Positions 8,048-17,118 of a DNA stretch of 64,000 nt are shown piece after piece (the stretch's first letter is position 1; every line of letters begins with the position of its first letter). The translations under genes and the position numbers were made by a program. Location: positions 87,677 through 151,676 of the forward strand of contig NZ_CALMAW010000118.1 of NCBI RefSeq assembly GCF_937859915.1. Direction: 5' to 3'. The notes under the pieces were generated by a model, which saw only the letters and a list, made by a program, of their open reading frames with translations, was not told the DNA's origin and did not search any database. The stretch comes from an uncultured Sphingomonas sp. (lineage in GTDB: Bacteria > Pseudomonadota > Alphaproteobacteria > Sphingomonadales > Sphingomonadaceae).

Positions 8048-10750
8048 CTATCGACACGGATGGACGGGCGACGGGACGGCCGTTGGATCGGTATCAGCAT
8101 GTGGCATCGGATTTTTCGTGGTTTCGGCCAGCCTGGCCGCTGCGATCGGGACCGCGAGCGATCGTAAATTATAGGGCTTGGTAATGATCCCGATCGCGTC
8201 AAACGTGGGAGACAGGCCCAGTGACTCGCCGTAGCCCGTCGCAAACAGGAACGGCACATGGCGATCGAGGAGCGCCTGCGCCACGTCGAGGCTGGTTTCG
8301 TCGCCAAGATTGAAATCGAGGATCGCGAAATCGAGCGTGCCCTGCCGTACGACGGTCATCGCGCCATCGGCGGTGGATGCGATCTGAACTTCGCTCGCCC
8401 CGAGTTCGCGGAGCGCGTCTTCGCCGTCCAGCGCAACGATCATACTGTCTTCCACCAGGAGAACGCGGCATCCGGCGAGCGGCTCGACGGGCATCGGCGC
8501 TATCGACTCCGGGGTGACCTCGGCGAGAGGTAAGTCGGGAAGCAGGTCGCCCACGAACCGGGACGGTATCAAGAAATCGGCCTCGAAGCCGGTCGTCGCG
8601 TAGGTGACACGCGCCTCGCCTCCGAGATCATAGGGGATGGACTGCCTGATGATCGTCGACCCGAAGCCGCTGCGGGTCGGGGGGCGGACAGGGGGGCCGT
8701 CGATTTCGCGCCACTGGATGGCGAGCCCGGCATCGGGATCGACCGTCCATCCAATCGTGATCAGGCCGTTGCCGCTGAGTGCGCCATATTTGGCGGCGTT
8801 CGTGATCAGTTCGTGCACCACGAGCGCCAGCGCGGTGAATGCGGTCGGATCGATCAGCACGTTGGGCCCGTCGATCAGCACGCGCTTTCGCCTGTCGCCC
8901 AGATAAGCCCCGCTCTCGGTCATGATCAGATCGATGAGCCGTGCCTGACCCCATCGATCGGCGGTCAGTTGATCATGCGCACGCGCCAGCGCCTGAACCC
9001 GATCGCCCAGGGTCGCGACGAACGCGTCGGCAGACAGCGACTGGTCGCGACTTTGCGAGATGAGCCCGCGGATCAGCGCCAAGATGTTGCGGACACGGTG
9101 ATTGAGCTCGGCGATCAGCAATTCCTGCTTCTGCTGTGCGCGCTTGCTGTCGCGCGCCGCGCCGTCCGACATGCGCACGACGACCTCGAGCAGCGCGACG
9201 CGCAGGCTTTCGGCGAGGCGCCGCTCGGGGGCCGTGAACGGCAGCGAGGTGCCTTTGACGAGTTCGGACCATTCCTCAAAACTCTTGCGCGGCGTCAGTC
9301 GCGCGCCGTTCGGCCCGTATTCGATGCGTTTCTCAGGATTGCCCGCCCAGCGTACCGCGCGCAAGCGCTCGCTTCGGAACAGGACGACATAGTCTCGCGG
9401 CGACCTCGATAGCGGAATCGTCAACATGCCCGCGACCGTCGTCGAATAGGCGCCAGCCTCCGGAAACTGCGCCATGATGCAGTCCGTCGCAAAGACTTCG
9501 CTCCCGGTCAGCTGGTTGAGCATCCCCGTCAGTCGGCCGAACTGGTCACGATCGGGCGTCAGCCCGGACAGGACCACCGTGCCGTCTATCGAGATGCCGA
9601 CGCCGTCGGCGGGCACCGCTTTGCAGATCATGTCCTCGAGCCAGGACGCATTGGCGAGAAGCGCACTGTCTTCGGCGATCGCGGCCATCAGGCGATCGGC
9701 GATCATCCGGCCGTTCGTTTCATATTGGGCGGCAAGATGGCGTTCGCGGATCTCGAGCATCATCGCGAACATCCGCCCGAACAGCTCGGCGGCGCTGCGT
9801 TGCGCGAAGCTCGGCAGCAACGGTGCGTGATGGTGGCAGGCGAACAGACCCCACAGCCGGCCCTCGACGACGATCGAAATCGACAGCGACGCCTCTACCC
9901 CCATATTGCCGAGATATTCGATATGGATCGGCGAGACCGCGCGCAGCACCGACAAGGATTGATCGAGCGGCGCGCCGCGGAGATCAATTGTGGGGATGAT
10001 CGGAACCGGCGCGGCGTTGACGTCGGCGATGATCCGGAAGATGCTGCGGAGATAGAGGCTGCGGGCCTGGGAAGGTATGTCCGAGGCGGGATAATGCAGC
10101 CCCAGGAAGCTGTCGACTCCCGGCCTGACCGCTTCGGCCACGACTTCGCCGTTTGCGGCCGCATCGAAGCGATAGACCATGACCCGGTCGAAACCAGTGA
10201 GCGCCTTGATCTGCCGGGCGCCCTCGCGGAGAAACGCGCTCGGGTCGGCGATCAGGTCGAGCCGCGTCACCATCGATCGAACCAGCGTGGCCGCATCGAA
10301 CTCGTCGACCGCGACGGGTTCGGCTTCGATGACGACCGACCGCTCCGAGAAATGGATCGCGATATCGAACGCGGGGCCATCCGTGCGAAGCTGAAGGTTG
10401 AACAGACGCTCGACCGCGTCTGGAGATTGCAGGCGCATCGTCGCGTTGCGCAACGTATGGACCGCCGATGCCGACAGGAGTTTGTCGATCGCACCGCCCA
10501 GCGCGGCTTCGGGCGGGATGCCGAGGAACGCCTCGATATTGGCCGACACGCGCGAAACAAGCCAGTCGGACGATACCGTGATCAGAAAACCGAATGGCTG
10601 GATCGTGCCAAGCACATGAATCGGCTCGCGATCACAGTTCGTGAGATCAATATGTTGCCCAGCAGTCATGACCGCCCCCGTTTCAAGCGGGAGCGCGACG
10701 CGTCTCTCAGTCGCCGGATGCCCATGGCCCGCGTCGGCGATGTCGAGCAC
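8048..10750 (-). CDS. bphP: Bacteriophytochrome: PAS-GAF-PHY, HWE histidine kinase, C-terminal receiver
   Basis: NCDREPIHVLGTIQPFG (biliverdin Cys), PASDIPSQAR, SPIHIEYLGNMGVEASLS, ACHH, PRKSF tongue, ELNHRVRNILALIRG kinase motif, LLVEDS/ILDFNLGDE/TKPY receiver. Confidence 0.9.
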   Translation of the reverse strand: MLDIADAGHGHPATERRVALPLETGAVMTAGQHIDLTNCDREPIHVLGTIQPFGFLITVSSDWLVSRVSANIEAFLGIPPEAALGGAIDKLLSASAVHTLRNATMRLQSPDAVERLFNLQLRTDGPAFDIAIHFSERSVVIEAEPVAVDEFDAATLVRSMVTRLDLIADPSAFLREGARQIKALTGFDRVMVYRFDAAANGEVVAEAVRPGVDSFLGLHYPASDIPSQARSLYLRSIFRIIADVNAAPVPIIPTIDLRGAPLDQSLSVLRAVSPIHIEYLGNMGVEASLSISIVVEGRLWGLFACHHHAPLLPSFAQRSAAELFGRMFAMMLEIRERHLAAQYETNGRMIADRLMAAIAEDSALLANASWLEDMICKAVPADGVGISIDGTVVLSGLTPDRDQFGRLTGMLNQLTGSEVFATDCIMAQFPEAGAYSTTVAGMLTIPLSRSPRDYVVLFRSERLRAVRWAGNPEKRIEYGPNGARLTPRKSFEEWSELVKGTSLPFTAPERRLAESLRVALLEVVVRMSDGAARDSKRAQQKQELLIAELNHRVRNILALIRGLISQSRDQSLSADAFVATLGDRVQALARAHDQLTADRWGQARLIDLIMTESGAYLGDRRKRVLIDGPNVLIDPTAFTALALVVHELITNAAKYGALSGNGLITIGWTVDPDAGLAIQWREIDGPPVRPPTRSGFGSTIIRQSIPYDLGGEARVTYATTGFEADFLIPSRFVGDLLPDLPLAEVTPESIAPMPVEPLAGCRVLLVEDSMIVALDGEDALRELGASEVQIASTADGAMTVVRQGTLDFAILDFNLGDETSLDVAQALLDRHVPFLFATGYGESLGLSPTFDAIGIITKPYNLRSLAVPIAAARLAETTKNPMPHADTDPTAVPSPVHPCR

Positions 10751-10872
10751 ATAGCGGCGCTGGGAACGAAAAGCGAGGCAATTGAAGCGCGTGGCCGACT
10801 GTGTGGGTCGCGCTTGGTCCGCTACGCCGTGATCGGAAGCGGATCTGCGGAACGTGATCGTCGGTCGGTCAA

Positions 10873-10902
10873 AGCCGCATGCCGATACGGCGGCATGCGG
10901 CT
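10873..10902 (-). terminator. Hairpin terminator downstream of first tadG
   Basis: AGCCGCATGCCG-(6 nt)-CGGCATGCGGCT, 12-bp perfect stem, followed on minus strand by TTT. Confidence 0.6.
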
Positions 10903-10926
10903 AAGCCCGAACGTCCCTGAAACCCG

Positions 10927-12546
10927 TCACCGCGTCAGCTTGGCCGTCGCCACCGCGCGGGTGAATAGTGTCTGCAGCGCGGAACTGATGTCCTGGTCCG
11001 TCGAGACCGTATACATCAGGTCGGGAGAGGACGCGCAGGTCGTGAGCTGCTGCGCGATGGTTTTGGGCGTCGTGATCGCCGTCGTCGCTATGGCGCGCTG
11101 GTTTGGCTCGTCATCCTGGATAGAGGCGACCGTATATTCCGTGTAGAGGATGGCAATCTTGATGCCACGGCCTTTCAGCGCCGTGCATTGATCCAGTTGC
11201 GCCTGCTGCATCGCCGCGCGCGTCCGTCCGGATCCGACATCCTCGTCGCTCATCCCGTCCGTCACGAGAAAGAGGAAAGCCTGCGGCGTATCTCCAGGAA
11301 AGTTGGTACCCTTTCCGGAGGTTGCCGGCATATCCGAACTCATCTTGTTCATGACGCTCTGAAAGCTGGTGAACAGGAATTGGTTCGAGTTGCAGCTCGT
11401 CGGTCCAGGGGGACAGCCACTGCCGGCCTTGTCGTTTACCGTGACGACATCGATCGTGCTCGACGCTGTGGTGATGCTGTCCAGATTGGAGGTCAGGGGC
11501 GCAATCGTCTTGATGTCGTTATAAGGGCTCGCCCCATAGTCAAAGGTGTAGAGCGCCGCTCGATAGGTACGCTTGTTCTGCGTTGCATAAGACTTGGCCA
11601 ACGTCATCAGGTCGCCAACCGCCCCCCGTTCGGCGGTCACGCGCATGCTTATCCCCTGGTTCAGGGCATACCAATAGCTATCGACGAACGTTCCATCGGC
11701 GTTATAGACGCACGTATCATACCCGTTACCGTCGGCACACATTTTCTGTATTCGGGTATCCGAGATGGTCTTCGTGGCGGGGGCGTTATAATATACGTAC
11801 GTACCTTTTGCGTCTATCTTATACTCCGTGTAGCCGTTGCTGCCATTGACGGTGCTTCCATAGTTGAGGCTGTAGTTGATATTATATGGATTGTTGGAAA
11901 GGCTTCCGGTGATGAGCCCCTTTGGCATGGACTGGCCGCCCGCCGTGTTCTCGATCTTGTTCGAATGGCATGCGAATGTACATGTGAACTTGCTATCCAT
12001 CTGCGCCAACCCGGCGGACGTGGTAGGAAGCGCCATTGAGGGCGACGTGTCGAGTGCCAGATAGAAATCGATGTTCGGCGCCGCTGTAGCCGTCGCGGAT
12101 GAAGACCCATGAATAGAGAGCGTGGCCATATGTAGAATGCCGGCGAACGCGTTCGTCGAGGCGGCAGTATAGCTGACCACCGCCGTGCGCGTCGACGTTA
12201 CCGAGTCGTTGCCGGTTACGTTGACTGTCGGCTGGACATTCATGAGGCCCGGCAAGCCGGCACTTTGGGTTGCGAACATGTTTGTCGCAGCGGTCGTTGC
12301 GGTCGGATTGTCATTGAGCATCATCGGCTGTGTCACGGCAGCCAGCGCGGCTGCGTCCGCCGCAGCGTTGAGCTTCGTCTGAAGCCGCATCGCTCGGCTA
12401 TAATCGATGCCCATTCCTGTGGCGAACGTCAGGGCGAATATCGCCAGGCCGGTGATCAGCAGCACGTTGCCTCGCTGATCGGTTTTGAACCGCCGCGCGG
12501 CACCGCATGCGGCACCGGCTACGGTACGAAGGAGTCTCCAAATCAT
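10927..12546 (-). CDS. TadG-like pilus assembly protein with vWA domain (copy 1)
   Basis: DQRGNVLLITGLAIFALTFATGMGIDYSRAMRLQTKLNAAADAAALAA; MIDAS DTSPSM; CTFACH. Confidence 0.8.
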   Translation of the reverse strand: MIWRLLRTVAGAACGAARRFKTDQRGNVLLITGLAIFALTFATGMGIDYSRAMRLQTKLNAAADAAALAAVTQPMMLNDNPTATTAATNMFATQSAGLPGLMNVQPTVNVTGNDSVTSTRTAVVSYTAASTNAFAGILHMATLSIHGSSSATATAAPNIDFYLALDTSPSMALPTTSAGLAQMDSKFTCTFACHSNKIENTAGGQSMPKGLITGSLSNNPYNINYSLNYGSTVNGSNGYTEYKIDAKGTYVYYNAPATKTISDTRIQKMCADGNGYDTCVYNADGTFVDSYWYALNQGISMRVTAERGAVGDLMTLAKSYATQNKRTYRAALYTFDYGASPYNDIKTIAPLTSNLDSITTASSTIDVVTVNDKAGSGCPPGPTSCNSNQFLFTSFQSVMNKMSSDMPATSGKGTNFPGDTPQAFLFLVTDGMSDEDVGSGRTRAAMQQAQLDQCTALKGRGIKIAILYTEYTVASIQDDEPNQRAIATTAITTPKTIAQQLTTCASSPDLMYTVSTDQDISSALQTLFTRAVATAKLTR

Positions 12547-13079
12547 GATTGCAGATCCACAGTGCTCGAGACGCGAGGATTCATATAGACGGTATCCGAA
12601 AGCGTGAGCGGGCCGACTGTCCTAAACGTCACGGCTGGCGTGTAGGAGTAGGTAACTTCGCTTAGGACAATACTCGTACTGTTCGCCTTGATGGCAGGAG
12701 GCAGGATGAAAGACGATCCCTTCGATCGTCCGCCGCCGCGGTTGTCCATGCTCCATGTCACCGTCGTATTGCCACTCGAGTCTGTGGTAAATTCCGTCAC
12801 GCGAATGAGGGCGTTCGACGCGGAATAGGGCGTTAAGACCTTGCTGGACGCGCTGAGTATCGTGTTGACCTGTGTGGTCGTTACAGCCGAGTTTTGCGTG
12901 ATGAGATCCGCCACTGCGCGCGTCGCGATCGTCACCTTTCGATTGCAGGACAGCGCGTCCGTCAGCTGGTAGCCGGCCAGATACATCAGCAACAGCACAG
13001 GCAGAACGCAGGCGAACTCGACGAGGGCTAAGCCGCGCTGGTCTTCGACAATGCGCATACGACGAACCGTCCGCATCAT
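12543..13079 (-). CDS. TadE/TadF-like pseudopilin (copy 1b)
   Basis: EDQRGLALVEFACVLPVLLLMYLAGYQLTDALSCNRKVTIATRAVADLITQ. Confidence 0.78.
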   Translation of the reverse strand: MMRTVRRMRIVEDQRGLALVEFACVLPVLLLMYLAGYQLTDALSCNRKVTIATRAVADLITQNSAVTTTQVNTILSASSKVLTPYSASNALIRVTEFTTDSSGNTTVTWSMDNRGGGRSKGSSFILPPAIKANSTSIVLSEVTYSYTPAVTFRTVGPLTLSDTVYMNPRVSSTVDLQS

Positions 13080-13675
13080 GATGTATACGGCTCGGTCTGG
13101 GCGACGGACGTCGCGATCAGCAACCGGTTACTCGTCCCGGGCTGATTGCCAAGGTTGAAGCCGAGCGGACCCGTCGCGATGGGCAGGAGGTACATCAGGC
13201 GCACGATCACGATATCGCCTGCGCCGCCGGTCTGATACGGCATGATAGGATTTCCGTTGGCATCGTAGGTGATCGTGGGAGGGGCGGTACTAGCCGCGCT
13301 AAAAGACGCGACCGTCTCGACGTCGACCATCAGTTTGCTGCAATTAAGTAGGGGGGGGAGCTGGTTACAAACCTGCGTTTTATACTGCGCGGCCGTCCAG
13401 CCATTTTGCTGGGCTTGGCCCGTCAGGATAAGACGAGCAGCCGCCTCCCCCGCAGTCTCCAGTGTCTGCTGTGCAAAAAAGACCAGACTCGTCACGAGGA
13501 TGGCTAGCAGCAATGCGATAAAAGGCGGCGCCACCAGCGCGAACTCGACGATCGTTGCACCACCATTGTCTTCGACGCACGCGCTCAAGCACGAGCGCGC
13601 GGACCTATCGCCGCCGCAGCCGCCTATTTTGGCTCTCATTCCACACTCCCCCGTCCAGCGTCTTTTGCCAAGCAA
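13076..13675 (-). CDS. TadE-like pseudopilin (copy 1a)
   Basis: VEDNGGATIVEFALVAPPFIALLLAILVTSLVFFAQQTLETAGEAAARLILTGQ. Confidence 0.8.
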   Translation of the reverse strand: MLGKRRWTGECGMRAKIGGCGGDRSARSCLSACVEDNGGATIVEFALVAPPFIALLLAILVTSLVFFAQQTLETAGEAAARLILTGQAQQNGWTAAQYKTQVCNQLPPLLNCSKLMVDVETVASFSAASTAPPTITYDANGNPIMPYQTGGAGDIVIVRLMYLLPIATGPLGFNLGNQPGTSNRLLIATSVAQTEPYTS

Positions 13676-13807
13676 AGCTTAAGGTACGGTGAAAGCTGCG
13701 TTTTTATGGGACGGTCTATCAGGCCTTACGACGGGCGGGATTTGCGTTGCCGGTCGGTCTTTTCAATCCAACTTCGCTATCGGCGGACATCGTGGATCCC
13801 GGTCTGA

Positions 13808-15706
13808 TCATCGGCTGCCGAGCAACCCGCTCAGGCGGTCGGGCCTGCCCGCAATCCGTTCCAGTCTCGGGTAACGGAGACCGCCAGCGTATTGGATTTC
13901 CAGCGCTCGACGTTGCCCGTCCGCCGAGATTTCCAGCCGGATCGTTGCCGTCGACCGCGCCGTGGCGAGCCGCAGGGCCTCGCGGGAATAGGGTGCGCCC
14001 TCGACCGTAAGGATGCGCGCACCCGGTGCCAGGCCCGCGCGGAACGCAGGGCTATCCCAGGCGACGCTGTCTATGCTGCCGTCGTCGTCGACGACGGCAC
14101 CGACCGAATAGCCGAGATCGAGACCGCCGCCTTCGGCCTCGTTCTGCAGGAAGGTCTCGCTCGGTACCGGCGTGTAGACGAGACGCCATCCCGCGCGCGC
14201 GAGGCCGGCGGTTGCCTCGGCGTCGTCGTGCGTGTCGAGATGGCGCGTCAGGAATGTGCGCCAGTCGTCGTGCGCGATCGCATCGAGCCCGCGGCAGACG
14301 TCGTCGAACATATAGGTCGAGACGACCCCGTCCGGCTGTGCGGCATGGAAGAAGCGGCGCGCGAAGTCGTCGAGGCTCCGCTTGCCCCCGCTGAGCTCGC
14401 GCAGCCGGGCATCGACGTCGAGCCAGAGCAGCACGCCCTCTGGATAATAGTCTTCGCGGCGCTGCCAGTCGCGCCAACCGACATGATGGCCCGCCATGTA
14501 GATCGCGTCGTTGGTGGTGTCGGCGAGCGACTTCCACAGCCGGCCGGGACGGTTGGCGACGGTGGCGGCATCGAGCGCGAGCTTGTCCAGCGTCTCCTGG
14601 CGCGACCGCATGCCCGAGCGCGCCGCCAGCACGCGTCCCCAATATTCGGTCTGCCCCTCATAGACCCACAGCAGGCTGCCACCTGCGGGATCGTTGAAGG
14701 TCGGCGTCCACAAATCGGCGGGCTGGCGGAAGCGGCCGTTCCAGGCGTGGACGAGTTCGTGCGCGATCAGATCCCGGTTGTTGAGCTGCGTCTCCGGCCG
14801 CAGCAGATAATCGGCGGGGAGGTTGTTCTCACCTTCCTCGAGATGCTCGATGCCGCCGGCACCCACCGTGTCGTCGAGTACGACGATCGCATCATAATGG
14901 CGAAACGGTGCCGGTCCGAAGACATGGCGCGTCTGCGCGAGCAGCGCGCGCAGTTCGGCGGTCTCGCGGTCGCCGATCGCGAGCTTGGTGCTGTCTCTGG
15001 CGACAAGATCCAGGCGCACCGGCTGCGGATCGCCCGGCTCCAGATCGATCTGCCGCACGGTCTGGGCCGCATAGACCGGCGCATCGACCAGCCGATCGAG
15101 CGCTGTCGTGGCGAATTGCAGATCGGCAGGGTCCGTGCCGATGCGATCGAGCGCGGTGAACGGGGTCATCCCCGCGGGGAAGCGCAGGCGTGCGGACACC
15201 GGCAGGTCGCGCGCGAACCAGCCCGCAGGATAGAGCAGCGCGCGCTGCCACTGCAGGTCGATGCGGTCGCGGTGGAGTGTGTCACGGTCCGCGATGATCG
15301 TGAAGCCGAGCGTCATCGAACGGGCACCGGCCGGCACCGGGACATGGAACGCATAGACGGCGACCGGATCGCGCCGCCATTCGACACGGCGGCCATCGAT
15401 GCGGACCTCGAGCCCGGTCAGCGATGCTAGCGGAACCGTCGGCGCATGGCTCGCGGTCTCCCATTGCGGATAGAGGAGGACGAAATCGCCAGCCGCCTGG
15501 ACCGGGATCGTCTCGTGCACCGTGACGATCCCGCGCGCGGTATCGGTCGCATCGACCGCCAGCGTGAGCGTGCCGGCGAAGGCCCGGTCCTTCGGGATGG
15601 GCAGGCCAGCGGGCGCGCTCGCGGGGAGGGGGCCGACGCCGACCTGCGCCTGGGCGGCCGGCGCAGTGGCGGCGATCAACGCGATGGCGAAGGGCAGTCT
15701 GAGCAT
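13808..15706 (-). CDS. Exported M61 glycyl aminopeptidase with PDZ domain
   Basis: Signal peptide MLRLPFAIALIAATAPAAQAQ; LIAHELVHAWNGRFRQPADLW (HExxH); PDZ-like tail SPAFRAGLAPGARILTVEGAPYS. Confidence 0.88.
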   Translation of the reverse strand: MLRLPFAIALIAATAPAAQAQVGVGPLPASAPAGLPIPKDRAFAGTLTLAVDATDTARGIVTVHETIPVQAAGDFVLLYPQWETASHAPTVPLASLTGLEVRIDGRRVEWRRDPVAVYAFHVPVPAGARSMTLGFTIIADRDTLHRDRIDLQWQRALLYPAGWFARDLPVSARLRFPAGMTPFTALDRIGTDPADLQFATTALDRLVDAPVYAAQTVRQIDLEPGDPQPVRLDLVARDSTKLAIGDRETAELRALLAQTRHVFGPAPFRHYDAIVVLDDTVGAGGIEHLEEGENNLPADYLLRPETQLNNRDLIAHELVHAWNGRFRQPADLWTPTFNDPAGGSLLWVYEGQTEYWGRVLAARSGMRSRQETLDKLALDAATVANRPGRLWKSLADTTNDAIYMAGHHVGWRDWQRREDYYPEGVLLWLDVDARLRELSGGKRSLDDFARRFFHAAQPDGVVSTYMFDDVCRGLDAIAHDDWRTFLTRHLDTHDDAEATAGLARAGWRLVYTPVPSETFLQNEAEGGGLDLGYSVGAVVDDDGSIDSVAWDSPAFRAGLAPGARILTVEGAPYSREALRLATARSTATIRLEISADGQRRALEIQYAGGLRYPRLERIAGRPDRLSGLLGSR

Positions 15707-15737
15707 GGGCGGTTCCGGCGCTGGTCGTGAACGAATG

Positions 15738-16124
15738 TTATCGGTCTGCCGAACCCGGCGGGCAGAGCCGATATGTCGGGCCGGGCGCGACCGTACCGGC
15801 GGCGGCATAGGCGAAGACGCCCCGCGCGCGAACGCGCAGTGTCGCGATTTCCGTCGTTGGCGTTGCCGGTGAGCCGTCGCCATTGGCGCGGCAGGTCGTG
15901 GCGACGCGGTAGCGGCGGCCGGATCGTGTCAGGATGCGCGATCGGCACTGCGCCGAATGCGGATCGCTCAGACCCTTGCCGTCATAGCGCATCATCGCGG
16001 CGAAGGGCGCATTCCGGCAGGGCGTGCCGGACAGGACATAGGTGCCGGTCTGCAGCGGCACGATCGTGGCGGCGACAGCGGGACCGCAGGCCGCGAGCAG
16101 GACCGCGACGACAAGGCGCTTCAC
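15738..16124 (-). CDS. Small exported hypothetical protein
   Basis: VKRLVVAVLLAACGPAVAATIVPLQTGTYVLSGTPCRNAPFAAMMRYDGKGLSDPHSAQC... Confidence 0.6.
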   Translation of the reverse strand: MKRLVVAVLLAACGPAVAATIVPLQTGTYVLSGTPCRNAPFAAMMRYDGKGLSDPHSAQCRSRILTRSGRRYRVATTCRANGDGSPATPTTEIATLRVRARGVFAYAAAGTVAPGPTYRLCPPGSADR

Positions 16125-16182
16125 GGTACATCGCTTCCCGTGTGCCGCGAGGGCGGCAAGGTCATCGGCCTGCCCGCGTGCA

Positions 16183-16665
16183 TCAGCCGGCATGTCCGGT
16201 ATAGAATTCGCTCGCGATCTTCCACCGCCCGGCAACCTTGAGCAGCTGCATCGTCTTCCAGCCCCAGCTCCTGCCCTGCGGCGCGGTGTTGACGAACACC
16301 AGCGATACGCTCGCCAGCGGCCCGTCCTGCGCGATGTGGATATCCTGGAATCGCTGGGTGAACGGGCCGCCGCCGAACACGTCCGCGCGAAACGCCTGAT
16401 ATTGGTTGGTGACGCCGGGCGCACCGCTCGCCACGCCGTTCGGGCCCACGCCGGCGAAGGGAACGTCCGTGTTGAGCAGCAACGTCTCGAACAACGCTTG
16501 GTCCTTGGTCGATACGGCTTGGGTGTAGCTGTCGAGGAGCGCCGCGATCGCCTGCCGATCCGCGCCGACACTGTCGAACTGCGCCGGTATCGGCACGGCC
16601 TCGACGGCCGCGGGCGACAGGCTTGCAATCACGAGCAGCAGCGGGATTATCGACAGTCTTGGCAT
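16183..16665 (-). CDS. Exported SnoaL/NTF2-like protein
   Basis: MPRLSIIPLLLVIASLSPAAVEA signal; ADRQAIAALLDSYTQAVSTKDQALFETLLL...VAGRWKIASEFYTG. Confidence 0.7.
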   Translation of the reverse strand: MPRLSIIPLLLVIASLSPAAVEAVPIPAQFDSVGADRQAIAALLDSYTQAVSTKDQALFETLLLNTDVPFAGVGPNGVASGAPGVTNQYQAFRADVFGGGPFTQRFQDIHIAQDGPLASVSLVFVNTAPQGRSWGWKTMQLLKVAGRWKIASEFYTGHAG

Positions 16666-17118
16666 CGGAACACCCTTTCGTCTGCGATCCGCCGGCCACC
16701 GAGCCTTGGCGGAACGGCGATCTTTGCATCCTGCGACATGTCGCCGCCCGCAGCACGATATGTGCCAGCTTCGCAAGTCCTTGCGATAGCATCGGAACCG
16801 GCTTCTTGCGATCTGGAACGGATGCGTGCAGCCGTCCGGATCCGGACAGCTGGCGTCCGCGTCCGGACAAGCACAGGGTGCGCCGGTGGGGTCGCACCGC
16901 GCGTAACCGCTCCGGCGCTAGCGGCGGCGGATCGTCGCGACGACATCATCGATGCAGGCGCGCAGCTTGGGCGGCTGTGCGATCAGCCGAACTTCTCGAG
17001 CTACCGCTTCGGGTCGTCGAGAGTCCGCCAGCCCTGATGAATCAATGTCCGCAAGCTGGAAGATTCACCAGGGAGGCTCAGCGTGTGCTCCTGCTCGCGT
17101 ATGATGTGTGCCGCTACC

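Noticed and set aside
13679-13693. Possible CtrA-like site TTAA-N7-TGAA upstream of tadE copy 1
   Set aside because: One mismatch to TTAA-N7-TTAA and uncertain start codon; too weak to call without comparative data.
13892-15430. 512-aa plus-strand ORF opposite the M61 peptidase
   Set aside because: Shadow ORF; HELVH peptidase is on the minus strand.
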